DNA of 64,000 bases from Edaphochlamys debaryana. Lineage: Eukaryota > Chlorophyta > Chlorophyceae > Chlamydomonadales. The stretch covers positions 806,001-870,000 of the forward strand of contig JAEHOE010000029.1 in assembly GCA_016858145.1 (NCBI GenBank), in the 5' to 3' direction. The position numbers were made by a program, and so were the translations under genes. Under the pieces are notes generated by a model. That model had not been told where the DNA came from. It made no database searches and saw only the letters and a list, made by a program, of their open reading frames with translations. Shown here in pieces: positions 10,717-23,600 of this stretch. The first letter of the stretch is position 1. Each line of letters starts with the position of its first letter.

Positions 10717-11640
10717 ATTTATACACGACTTCGCCGGTCTGGGATTTGCTGGGGTCTGCTGGGCCTTTGCTTTGTTCCTGGGCGGCTCACGTCCGGGTTA
10801 CCCGCGGTCGCGGTCCGGGGCAGTCGGGTGCAGTCGTGTCGGGGCAACCGTGGGCATCCTAGCTGGTGAACCCGGCGGTCCCCTGGCACTGGGTAGGGGC
10901 CTCTTGAGAGCCGGCGCGCAGTTGGTGAACTTCCCAAAAGGGGGGGGCTGGTGGGGCGGGGGTGTTTGGGAGGATTGGGGTGGGGTGGGGGCGGCACACC
11001 GTTTAAGGGGGTAGGAGCCTGTCAAAAGCCGGCTTACGGTTAGGAGACCCACGTCCCAGGACACCTCCGGCTCCGCCCACTCCAGCAGGCGTCCTAGGAC
11101 TACGCCGCTGGGCAGTCCCAAAATGCAACGTGGCAGCAACAGCCGTCAGCCGACAGGCGCCGTGCCTGGTGGCATCAGCCTGCTTGCGAAAGCTCCAGAT
11201 GCTCGCGGTCGACAGCTCGCCCGTGACACAAGCTGAGGAGTCCGCACGCAACCTAGTAGTCTAGCAGTAAAGGAGCGGCACGAGAGGGCTCGTTCACAGC
11301 GTTTATATTGCGCGAAGCGGCGGTTGTGTCGCTGCGGGCTCGATGCACTAGGTTGACAAGCGCGTGTGTTTCTGCAAGTGTATCCTCGTGGTCAGCGGGG
11401 TAGGGCGGAGCGGTGGCCGGGGGTGGCGATTGGGCGCATGAGGGCCCGCGAGGCGGGGGCTCGACAGGCCTGTACCTGGCGCAACCTTTTTGGCAAGAGG
11501 CTTCCAAATGAAACAAGGGCCAGGCAGCAATACCATCATGCCTTGCAAACTCACTGCAGACAGTGCTTTTGCGCCTGAGTCGAGGGCGCGGGTGCACTAC
11601 CACCATGGCTATGGAGGTTACGTAGCAGAGTGTTAACAGG

Positions 11641-14600
11641 ATGTGGAGGCAGGTCGCCGTGCTCCTGTTTTTATGGAGCGTGCCGCGGTGGACAGCGGCG
11701 CTGGTTGGGCCGGGGAGCGGCCAGTCTGCCCTCAGAGGATATCACTCTGAGGACTGGAACGATGCTGTGCTGGAGCCAGGGCATTGCCACCGTCTGGCGG
11801 CAGGCGACCCCCGCATGAACTCGCGTTTACTCCGCCGGGCGGACAGAGGCCACCACCGCGCCTGCTTGGACCTCCGCTGGCATGTGGATGCCCCCGTGCC
11901 ATTGGCGACGCTGGCCTCAGGGCTCAACTGGCGTGCAGGAGAGCACCTGACCATTCGGGACATCGACTTGGCCATCGCAGGTGGGTTTTTCCTTCGCTGC
12001 TCCCTCTCCTGGTCTTCAATCTCTCTCATCTACAACCATGTCAGCCGATAGCTCGGTTGCTCGCGTCGGGAACCAACCAGTTGATGAAGCCGTGGGCCCG
12101 GAGCCGGTTTTGCCCGGGGCCGCTCGCACGGGCCCAACCGTGCTGCACACCTCCCTGCCTTAAGACGCGCCCCCCCGCGTTCTGCACATAACCTGCACAT
12201 GACCCAGGTGTCTTGCATGTCCGCTGGCCGAGTTACGTCCTCCAGGATACCCAAACCGGCAAATGCTTATCCCCGTGCCACTGACTAACTGCCCGTTACC
12301 AAACCTGAATCGTGCACAACTTGCAGACCCCTCGGACCTATGGCCGGCCCTCCTGGGTGCCCATCTGGCTCCCACATCGGGGCCGCTGGCGGAGGCGCCA
12401 GCTAAGCCAGCATCAAAAGGGGCGGGCGCGGCAGCGGCCGCTGCGGCCGGAGCCAGCGCTCGTGGCAGCGCCCCAACACTTGACTCCAGCGGACTCAGCG
12501 GCAGCGAAGACGGGGCCGGTGGAGGCGGTGTGCTGTACCTGGATGGGGTCAGGATCTTTCTGCCGCCGCTTGCCGAGGACCTGACCTGCGAGGCCTGGGG
12601 GCATGCCTGCAGCGCTGCCGCCGCCCTGGTCGCGGCGGCCGCCGCCGTGCCTGGGGCTGCTGCCAGCAACGACACGGCTCACCCGGGCCCGGGCCCGGAC
12701 GGCGGGGGCCGACCGTGGACGGCACTAGCCGAGGCGGCGACGCCGGGGCCGGGCAGTCGGTGCCGGGTGGCTGCAGAGGCTCCTCTCTTTCTGCCCACGT
12801 CAGCTGTGAGGGCCGTCTTTACCGCCTCAGCCGCTGAGGGCGTAGCCGCCAGCACAGGCAGCCGCTCGGCCGGTGCGTCAGCAGGGGCCGTGTCCCCTGC
12901 CCCCGCTCCCTCCTCGGTCCCAGTCCGGGTCCGGGCCGAGGGTGTGACAATCGTGTGCGGCTCGGCAGCTGCGTTGGCGACGGCGTCGCCGGCGGTTGCG
13001 GCGGCCTTTGCGTCGCCTCCGGAGGGCGGGGCAGGGCCGGGTCCAGAGGTTGGGGCCTCGAGCCAAGGGACGGCCCAACCGCAGCCGCAGCCGCGGCTGC
13101 AGCAGCATGGGAGGGAGGAGGCTGCCACGCGAGCCCGCTTCCTCCTCGGGGGCAGCCGCGCCGTGCGCGCCGCCGGCGGCAATGCTGGCGACGGCAGTGC
13201 CGACGGCGGCGTCGGCGGCGGCGCTGACGGCGGCAGGGTCATGTCCGTGGCCGTTGCCGCGGGGCTGTGTGCGACGCTGGCGGCGCCGCTACTGGCGGCC
13301 TGCCTCTGGTGGCGGCGCCGTCGGGAGGACGGCGGGGAGGACGGCAACCAGCGGAAGGCCTCCAACTCCGCCTCCGTCGGCGGCTTCGACGGCGACAGCA
13401 GCCCCTCCGCCGCCTCCGGCGGCAGCCGGCCGCGCTCCGCCGCCGCCGCCGCCACCGCCGCCAGGCTAGCCGCGGCGGCGCTGCCCAGCACCTCGCCCTC
13501 CTCCCCTGCCTCCGTTGGCAGTCGCGTGCCCCGCCCGTTAGCCACGTCGGACATTCCCTCACGCTACGGGTTCTCACGCGGCCTCAACTTCGGTTTTGGC
13601 CGCGGCGCCGGCCCCGCGAGCGGTGGCGGCAGTGGCGGCGGTGGCGGCGGCGGTGGTGCCGCCGGCGGCGGCGGCGGGCATAGCGGCTACAGCGGCTCGG
13701 GCTATAGCGGCAGGGGCCCCGGCAGTAGCCTCTACAGCGGCCGAGGGGCCGGCAGTAGCGCCTACAGCGGCGCGTATAGCGGGCGCGGGGGCATCGTGAG
13801 CAGCTACGCGCAGAGTAGCGTGTACAGCGGACTCACGGGCCTCATTGGGCCCGCCGTGGGCCCGGGTGTGACGAGCGAGGTCGAGCTCGTTAAGGGCGGG
13901 GCGTTGGACCCGCCCGCTACTGACACGCTGGGACTGGCGTGCCTAGCACGTGAGTTGTGCGACTGCGTAAGGGGGGCTAAGGTTTGTGGACCACGGAAAG
14001 AGACGGGGTTTCGGATGTGGGGTATGCAACATATGGGGTTGCAGCGCCGGTTGGGAATCGGAAGAGGGCCAGAGGACTGTTGCAGGGCTGACGCGGAAGC
14101 GGCGGGGTCGGGTGTGTAGGCTCGGTCAGCGGCCTCGTAGCGCATGCCAGCCACACCCGCCCCTCCCCTTCCTACGCTGACTCCCTCCCGGGCTCGTGCT
14201 GCCCTCCCCCTCCAGGTGCCTCCAATGCCGGACCAAACTCGGGGGGGCGCGGAGGCGGGGACCGAGGCTCCTCCCTGCTGCTGGTGCGGGGGCCGTCGGG
14301 GGCCGCAGACGCGGCAGGCGATGGCGGCGGCGGCGGGCCCATACAGGTACGAGTGTACGACATAGCTGTGCTGCGCTGTACGGCGGCTGGAACTAGGTGG
14401 AACTGGCTTCTGCGGGGTCCAGTGGCACAAAAGCCCTCTGACGGGCGCTAGTGCTAGTGCTGCCCTTGCCAAGTCTTCGCCCCGTCCCATGCCACCCTCC
14501 TCCCCTCCTCGATGCACACAGCGGCTCGGCTCGGGGTCCCTGGGAGGCCCATCCGCTCCGCTACAGGCCCATTCGGGCCCCGTCGGGCCCACGAGGGCCC

Positions 14601-17600
14601 CGAGCGAGCAGCGCACGTCGGCCCACTCAGCGCTTGCTCTGTCTGGGGAGCACGGGTAAGCCAGGGGGGGTCGGAATCGGGGCCAAGGCAATGTGTGACT
14701 GGGGCACGGGTCCGGCTTGCCAGCAAGCCGCAGCAAAGAAAGCGTCGTGGCGGTGTTCTGCGAGTCGTTTCGGAAGGGGCGATTGGTGGCGGCAGGGGCC
14801 CAGCATTGGTATCCACCAGCACGCGTCACTTGGTGACCGGATAGGCCCACGTGCGCTGGGGCCAAAGCCCGGGCGCCGGACTCAGCAACGGGAAGGGGAC
14901 CGCGAGCGTAATCTAGGCGCGACGCGTGCAACACTCGCACAGAAAGCAGGCAAACTTGGGTTCTACAGTTGGGGATGGGAGCCGTAAGTACGGGACCCAT
15001 CGTTCCGTATTCTGAGTCGGTCGCGTAGCGTCGAGCCGTGTGCGGAATTGGGAACTCGCTAGACTCCAAGCCTTGCGACTGTGCCGCGCACAATATATAT
15101 GCTGTTGCGTATGCTGCGTAGCACAGCACAGTGGCGATATTCACGGCTCTCCGTCTAACTGCTCTGACGGTCACCTCGCACAGTTCCTAAACTTCGTCGA
15201 GCCGTAGTTGACAGTTCCTGTGCATAAGCTCTCTGCGAGCCTTCCTATTGGAGATATATAGAAATCAGCACTTTCGATCTGACCGCAGCCGCTTCGCAAA
15301 AATTCCCCACAAACTCCATCGAGCCGTAGTCGCGAGCGAGTTCCTCCGCAAGGACACTCTCGGCAAGCCTTCCTCTGCATTGCTGGAGGCCTCTCTCTGC
15401 ACACCGTATCGCTAGCTACCTAGGCCGTCGCTCGGCTGCATCCTCGCGCGCAAGTGCGTTGCGCAAGCACGTTTGCATGTTGCTGGTGGGTTCCTCGCGC
15501 GATGAAGCGGCCACGGCGGCCCGCAATTCACCGCAAGTTTGACCATTGAAGCAAGCAAGCAGAAGGACAGAAGCCAGGGTGCGCCTGGACGGCGGCGACT
15601 TCGCGCGTACTACAGAAATAACCTTTACTGAGAACCCCTCTGCGCCCGGCCCTTGGCCCCGAACCCTGCAGTCACGCCGACAGTGCGGATCCGTTGCGGT
15701 GGCCCTCCCAGCCAGACACATCCACGGGCACACTCCCGGCGCCCGCCCCTGGCGCCGGCACCGGCCCTGGCTCTACAGGAGGTGCCGGCGGCGCACAGGG
15801 GCCCACCCCAGGCACGACCACGCCCCCCAGTGGCGTGCCCAGCGGCAGTAAGGGGGTCCCGGCGGGCCCAAGCGGGGACCATGCGTTCCTCACGGGCCTG
15901 GGCCTGGGCCTGGGGGCCTTCCTGGGCCCGGGAGCACTGGTGGGCGGCTCGGCCTTCCACCGGGCTAGCACCCCGGAGGTCCTGTTCTCGACGCAGGTGA
16001 GAGGGTTCAGGTCCTGTCTATGCCGCATGAAGCAGGGTCACGCCGCACGAAAGGGGGGGTCGGGACTGTCCGGGCTGGGCTGGGGCCAGAGGAATGAGCG
16101 CCGGGCCCCCCCGGAACCACGCCCAGCGGATTCCGGCATTGTGAGCTGTTTGTTACCTTAGGGCCGGCCGATGAGTGCTGCACCAATAGGCCGAATGAAG
16201 GATGCCTGCCGTCTGCGGGGCGTCGCACTCGGCCTTCCTGTCTGCCTTCCGCCTGCCGTACTCGCGCCGTACGCGTGCAGCGCGCGCCGCATTCGCATCC
16301 TGCTGCCCCCCTCCGGCCCTTTTCCTCGCAGGACATTCCTGAGTGCCCTGAGGAGGAGGCTGAGGTGGCGGAGGCTGCTGCTGAGGCCGACGCGGAAGCC
16401 GGGGCTGAGGCCGACGGTGATGGGGCCTCGGTCGCCGACGAACCCGAGGCGTCTCGCCGGAGCCGACGCGGCGCGGCCTCCATCTTCCGTCGGCACGCCT
16501 CTGCCGGCACGGCGGACACGGACCCTGGGGGGGCGGGGGGCGGCTTGGGCGCTAACGTGCCTACGCGACCTGGCAGCGGCGCGGCCGGCGGAGGCGCGGG
16601 GGCGGCGGCGGGGGCGGGGGCGGGGGCGGCGGCCGCGGGGGGTGGCGGCGGTGCTGGCGGAGCGAGTCACGGCGGAGGTGCCGGGAGGGCGCCAGGCGAG
16701 GGCACCGGCCGCGACCGCAACTCGGTGCTGCTGGACGCGCTCATGGTGAGTTGGCTGCTGTCGGTTGGCGGTTGACGGTTGGGAGTTGATGGCTGGTTTG
16801 CTAGTGAGGGGCTGGTTGGTTTGGGTGAGTGGGCTAGCAGTCGGGGGCAGGCAGGTGGTGGCATCCCCGTCCAATGACACGCGTGAGCAGCGGGCCTGGG
16901 CTGTGGTGGCGTTGCCAGGGGGCGGGCGGCGGAGGCGGCCCCTGCAGTCCGCTGCCTGCATGCTGACTGTGTTTCCCAACCGTCCAACCGACCCCACGCA
17001 GACGGCCCCCGCACTGGAGTCGAGCACAGGAGTGGTGACCGCTCGCGATGTGCTCATCGGTGGGGAACGGGGAGGGGCTGGTTTTGAGCCCGCTCGCGGC
17101 GGTTTTGGGGGCGTGCGGTTTCACCCCGCACGTTTGTGACCCGAGCTGATGAGTGAAGGGCGACTGGTCTATTTATGGACAAGAGGGGCAGGGCCCCGAA
17201 GCTTCAAGGGCTAGCTGGCGAGAGGCGTTGGGGGCCGGGGCCAAGGGGTTTTGCAGAGGAACGCGGGCGCACTCCTGCGGTCTGTTACCGGCACCCCTCG
17301 TATCCCTCCTGCAGACACAAATTCTATGCTTGGCCGCGGTTCCTATGCGGTGACGTATCGAGGTGCGCGGGGGGTTTCGGGCGCTGCCGTGAGTGGGAAT
17401 AGGCGCACACAAGGGGCACGCGGCCAGAATGTTCTTGCCTGGCGGCTTGCCTTTCTCCATGTGTTGTTGCTCTGGAGTCCTGCGCACGGTATGCATGCGA
17501 AATCTGCCTCCCCCCGGCTTTTCCCACAGGTCGTTGGCGAGGCGCTGACGTGGCGGTCAAAGTCATGGTGTACGACCGCACGGCCAGCAGGAAGCTGCAG

Positions 17601-20600
17601 GTGAGCACGAGCCCCACACCAACTTTCTAATTACATTGGGGAAAAGGGGGGCAATGCCAGCGCGGTTCCTGTGTCTCACCTGTCCAAAGGCCACATCTTT
17701 GCCGCTGCAACACCGCGCCTTCACTGCAACACCCCTCGGTCATTGCAATTTGCAATGCCCCCACCCCCCCACGTGAAGGCCGAGCTGCTCCCCTGTGGCG
17801 CCACGTCACACCCCAACGTCGTCAGCGTACTGCACCACTTTTACGTACAGGTACGGCGGTATCTCGGGGCGTACGGCAAACGGTTAGGTCATGTGGTTAC
17901 ACTGCGCGAGGGTGGGGCCTTTACTGTCGCAATGGTCGGATGTTTTGAGCGACCTCCACCGCAGGCGCCCATCTCGACTCGCGTGTCTCCACGCCCCAAC
18001 CCCACCACTCCCGGGGGAACAGCGGCCGGCGGGGGCACAAGTGCAACTGCGGGCTTCCAGGTGCGTGACGCTGCCGGCTGCTTTGTAACTGCTAATCTGT
18101 GATGAGAGTGTGGTGAGAGTGATAACTCCTGGTAGGATATGCGGTTATCGTTATGACGAGCTGCTGCGCGTTGGATGCGGAGGGCATGCCTGATAAGAGC
18201 CTGTCCACTCGTTTCGAAACTGAAATGCCGCCCGCTGTGCTCGCCATCCTCTTCTTTCAGGTCAGCATGTTGGACCCTCCGCTCCCTGAGGCAGTCTCTC
18301 GGGACAACCAACCTTACGTCGCCTCGTCGACCCTCTCGGCACTGTCGTACGGCGCCCTGTCGTACATGCGTACGATGAGCGGTGCCGTACCCGCGCACGG
18401 CGGTGGCGGCGGTGGCAGCATGCTGCCGCACGCGTCCTCACTTGGAGCACCCAGCTCTCCCGTGCCTGATCTACTCTTGACTCCAACCGCCTCTGGCACG
18501 AATGTCGGTGGTCCGGCAGGCGGCGGGGCGGCAGGTACAGCATCGGGCGCGGCGATACAGTCCACTTCGCCGTACTACAAGCCTACGGCACCCTTGCTGC
18601 AGCGGTTGCACCAGCACCACCACCCTGGGACTCACTTGCCACCACATGCGCACCCTGCCGCACTGCCGTACGGCGAAGTGTACGGCGAGGGTACGGCCAG
18701 CATGACGATGGACGGTTTCACGTCCGTCAACACGCATCCGCTTACGGAGGGAGGCGGGTTGCATGCGGGTGAGAACTGGCTGGGTCAGTCGACTTACGGC
18801 AATCAACTCTGGAGGACAAGCGGGGCCCTGATCTATGGCCTCCCGCTCCGAAGCCAGCCCCTAGATCCTCGCGCACTAGGGCCTTGTATTGCACCTGCAT
18901 GTGCGTGCTTCCCACACGCCTAAACCGTAGCCCTGCTGTGCTCCCCTCCCCTCTCCTACCAGGGGCCATGTCGGATGGATCCATCATCTCGGAACTGATT
19001 CAGCAGATCCAGGCAACCGTGTCACCAGACCAGACCAAGCGCATGCTCGCACGGCCGCCGCCCCTGTACGGCATCCCGACGAGCCCAGTTGGCGCGGATG
19101 GGGGCCTCTGCAGTGGCCCCGAAGGCGGGGCCACCAGTCCTGCTGCCGGAGCGGCGGACGGTGACGGCGAACCTGACAGTACGACACCCGTCATCGACTG
19201 CCGTACGTCTCCGGCAGCGCTCTCCCCGCTTGACTCGCTCGAAACCCCAGGCCGTCCGAAAAGGGACCCGAAGCTCTTTGCAGATTGGTTCCTTGGGCCA
19301 CTGGAAGACGGGGCCGCACCCAAGCCCGACCTGGGGGCCTCGTCGTCTGGGGCGGGCATAACGGCCTCGGCGGTTGCGTTGGCCAGCAAGGACGTGTCGC
19401 CAACCGCCAACGCACCGCGGCCCGCCGCCCTCTCGGTGCTGTCGCCCCTGTGCGATGACAGCAGCGGCGGCAGCGGCGCTGGCGGCAGGAGCCCCCCGCT
19501 CGCCGGCACGCAAGGCCCGGGATCCCTGGAGTTCAGCGGTTGTACGCCCGCGTGCGGCGGTACGCCGTCCGCACTGGCGAGATCTGCCGTACAAGCCTCA
19601 GTCACTTCGGCGGCCCAGTCGCCCATGGCGACTCCGGTCAGGCGCTCGCCCTTCGCCTTCCCGCCCCAACAGCGGGGGCCTACCAGCCGCTCCAGCTCGG
19701 ATTCCGAATCCAACTCCCGTCAGGGATCTCAACCGACTCTCTTGGATCCTCTGACTGCCGCCGATGCCGCTACTCCAGGGATGCAACCGTCGTCGTGCCA
19801 GGTGCCTTCCACGGTAGGAGGAGCATCAACAGCGGCAGCCGTGTCGCACCCGCCCTCGCCCTTCGCATCTGCTGCCCTGGACTCGCGCCCTTCCGTCGAA
19901 ACGCCGGGGGTCTCCCACCGTACCGGAACAGCCGGCGGCGCCGGTGTGGGCGGGGCCGGCAGCCTTGGTGTGGCTGGGCCGTTCGGCTCCGCTGTTACTA
20001 ACGCCAGCAAGGGCCTCGGGTCGGTTGGCAGCCCCGTTGTTGCGGCAGCAGCATCCGCAGCCGCCGCCGCCACTTCCGTACAGGCGGCCGTTGACGCGAG
20101 CACGGCTGCGCCGGCTGTCGGACCTGTGGTCAAGGTACCGGCCTCGAGCGCGCGGCGGCGGAGTACGGTGATCGAGCCCGTGATCCAGTCGCTGCCGCTC
20201 CAACCGCCGGGCCATCGGAGCAGCTCCGGTACGGGCATGACTGATGACGGCATGAGCACCGGCCCCAACAGCGACCGTACGTACGGCACTGGGACGAGCG
20301 GCACCGGCACTACCGGCGGCGGCGGCGGCGGCATCTTCCCTTTCGGCGGGGGGCGGATCTTTGGAACCGAGATGCTTAGTCAGAGGCCGAGGATCGACGA
20401 CTCACCCGGTGGATCCATATCTGCGGCGCTGCCTGGCCTTGCCATGGGCCCGGGTATGGCCGCAGTATCTGCCGTACAGCAGTCGCTGGGGGGCCAATCA
20501 GGGCGATCTGATCAGTCGGAGCGCCTGTCCCCGGATGATACTCGCGGTATCGGACCCATGAGCACGGCGACGGACAAGCTGGTAGGCAACAGTCAGGGGC

Positions 20601-23600
20601 TGGGCACTGAGGGCTGGGCTGGGCTGGGCTGGGCTGGTAGTAGGCAGCAAGCGGGCAGGCTGGCCGGAAGGACTGACAAGGCTTTGCGTTTGAGCGCTGG
20701 CAAAGATCTGGTCTTCCTGATCATGGCTGTCCTTCAATCTCCATGCGTGTATGACTATGTCGGTAACTGATTTGCGCCTTTTCCTGCAGGGACTGGACGA
20801 GCTGTTTGACCGGCTGGGGGCGCCCAGCAGCAACGCCTCGTCACTCACGCCCCCGGCCTCCGTGGCGGGCGGTTACACACGGGGCGCCGCGCCCTCCGCC
20901 CCCGGCCCCGCCCCCGGCCCCGCCCCCGGAACCGCCCCCGGCACGGCCACGAGCGATGGCGGCGCTGGCACATCGAGCACCGCCGCAGGCGCCGGCACGG
21001 CCCCACAAACGCTGCTGCCGTCTCCCTCGAGCCTGCGGTCGCCCTTCGCGTACGCAGCTGGACAACCGTCGGTCGTGTCGAGCGCGCTGCCGGCCCGTAC
21101 GTCTACGGACTCGTCCCAGGGCAACAAGACGCACGGCAGTTCGTCGTACGGCGGCACCGCACAGACGACGGTTTCGTCCTGCACGCGCGCTAGCTCGTCC
21201 AACGGCGCTCCTGGCGGCGGCGCCGCCACCTCGGGCTCAAGCCCGCACCCGACCAGATCCGCGCCGTCGCCGCTGTCGGCGTCGCTGGCGGCGCCGACAG
21301 GTGGCGTAGCGCTTGGGCCGTCGGGATCCGCACCTGCTGACGTCAGCGCGGCGGGGCCGGCCGGCAGCAGCAGCAAGGCCCTGCGGCCGTTACCGCGGCC
21401 GGGGCATGCCGTACTGCCGCCGTCCCTGATGCGACCGAGCCCCGACCCACATCTTTCCGCCAACGACCAGTTCAGCGGTTTCTCCGTACTGGGCAGTGCG
21501 AGCATCGGCGCCGGTACGACACGATCCGTCGCCACGAGCAGCGGCGGCGGCGGCGTCGCGTCGCTGGGTACGAACGTTTCAGCCTTGGGGCTGCGGTGGC
21601 CAGCTGCCGCTTCCGTCAGTGCCACCTCCAACATCCCGATCGCGCGCACGCTCGATCCGCCGATGCCCGGTCCGCCGTCTGACCCCTTCGCCGCCGGGGC
21701 CACGGTCGCCCAGCTGCTCGCAGCCGCCGGCGCGACGCCGCCGCTTGGCGGTGGTACGGCAACTACGGCAAGTACGACGAGCGGCAGCCGTAGCCCCAGC
21801 AACCTGGGCCTGGCCTGGGCCCTGGGGCTGACGTCGCAGGGGCCGTCGCAGGAGCCTTCCCCGCCGCCGCCGGCGCCGTCACCCCCGCTGCCGCCGCCGC
21901 TGACCATGCCGCCGCCGTCGGCGATCCCACGGCGGGTCTCAAGTCCGAAGAGCCCGCTGGGTCGTAGCTCTGGCCCTGTGACAGCGGCACATGGTGACGA
22001 CGCTCGGCGCTGGACCTCCCTCGAAGTACGGCTCGCCGCCGGCGGCGGCGGCAGCGGCAGCGGCGGCGGCAGCGGCAGCGGCAGCGGCAACAGTGCCAGC
22101 GGCGCCGCTGCCCCGACGGCGACGCTGGGCGACGACGGCCCCGCCAGGCTCCGAGAGACGCGCTCCTGGGACCCTCCCAACGCTGGCGGCGGCGGCGGCG
22201 GCAGCATTGGCGGCGGCGGCGCCGCCGCCGCGGGGTCGCCTTCGCCGCTGAGGCCGACCGCGGCGGTGCGCTCCACTTCCTTTGCAGAGGGTGACCGTGG
22301 CGATGGGAGGGGTCGCTCGCGACACGCAGCGGCCGCGGACCTCGCTGCAACCGGCCGCGCAACGCGGCGTCGGTCTCGCTCGTTCCAGGTGCGAGCGGAA
22401 CGCTGATGTGTGGCGAGCTTGTGGCTGTGCCCCTGTGGTCCTGTGGTCCACCCCAGTGTCAGTCCCTGCTGTGCATTGCCAAACCAACCGTTCCAACCGC
22501 CCCTCCACGCAGGCACGCTCGTCCGTCCCGCGCACTCGGAGCAGGCTATGCCTCCACACCGCCGGCGAAGCATTAGTCACCCACCATGCCCGCGTCATTG
22601 CGGCCGCCGCCGCCGCCGTGGCGGCGGCCGCCGCCGCTGATGCCGCCGCCAGCCCCGCGGCCTCCGGCGGCGGCAGCGGCGGCGCCGGTGTCTCGGCCTC
22701 CGCTGACGCAGTCAACCGTCCGCGGCGGCGCTCCGTCCACTTTCCTCACTCGCCAACCTACAGCGATGGGACCAACGGCATGATTGTCGGCAGCGACGGC
22801 GGCGGCGCCGCCGGCGGCGGCGGCGATACCGGCAGCGATGCCTTGACCAGTCCCGTACGTCGTACGTACCAATCGGAGCCGGTCATTGACTGGAGCTCTC
22901 CCGCTTCCGGACGCCCACGCGGCAGCGGCGGCGCAGTTGGCAGCGGCGGCGGCGGCGGCGGCGGCGACAGCGCTCGTGGCGGCGCCGCTGGCATCATCCT
23001 CGAGGGAGCGCTGGCACCCGACGAGCCCGCCGCCGTCGCCGCCAGTGCCGCTGGCTTGTCCGTGCGTGCCGCCACCGACCGTGACGGATGGCCGCAGGAC
23101 CCCGCCGCCGGCCCCATCACCGCCGCCGCCGCCGCCGCAAAATCCATCCTGGAATCTGGATCCGGCAGCGCCGCCGCCACTGGCACCACGTGCTCCGTGA
23201 CCATCGGTGCTGACGTCATCAGTGGCGCCAACGCCGGCAGCGGTTCCAACGTCATCAGCGGTGCTGACGTCATCCACCTGGGGCCGCGGCTCCCGCTGGC
23301 GCTCCGGCTTGGCGGCTCCGCCGCCGCCAGCTCCGCCGGCGGCTCAGCCTCCTCCGCCGACCCTCTATCGTCGGCGGCGGCCACGGCGGCGTCCAAGTCA
23401 GCGGCGGCGGCGCACGCGGCGGCGGCGGCGCAGGCGGCGGCGCCGCTGGCGGCTGTCATACTGCCGGGTGACGCGTCTGGCGGCAGCGGCGGCAGTACTG
23501 GCAATGGCGGATCTGGTAACGGCGTGCGCTTGCGGCGGTTGGCTGTGCTGACGGTGACCCCCGGCGCGATGGGCCGATCGGGCGCGGGCACAGCACAGCA

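Larger units (their letters stand above)
8653..11640. other. Repeat-bearing intergenic region between divergent genes
   Basis: This lies between the start codons of the - strand TMEM205-like gene and the + strand kinase gene, so it should contain both promoters. Besides the repeats listed separately I recognise no gene with convincing splice structure or family motif. No clear TATA box could be fixed. Confidence 0.5.

Noticed and set aside
9698..10726. Other open frames through the 99-bp repeat, including + strand 10165-10869
   Set aside because: They are by-products of a repeat length divisible by three; Arg/Pro-rich or poly-Ser/Pro content looks like shadow frames rather than protein.
14656..15671. 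Possible boundary between two separate + strand genes
   Set aside because: Exon phases before and after the 1-kb intron match (phase 2 to one base) and the later exons lead without a start codon into the kinase domain, so one gene is simpler.
20873..22573. Minus-strand open frame of 566 codons opposite the kinase insert
   Set aside because: It mirrors in-phase + strand exons of GCN/GGN repeats, which lack stops on both strands; there is no family motif or splice structure on the minus strand.
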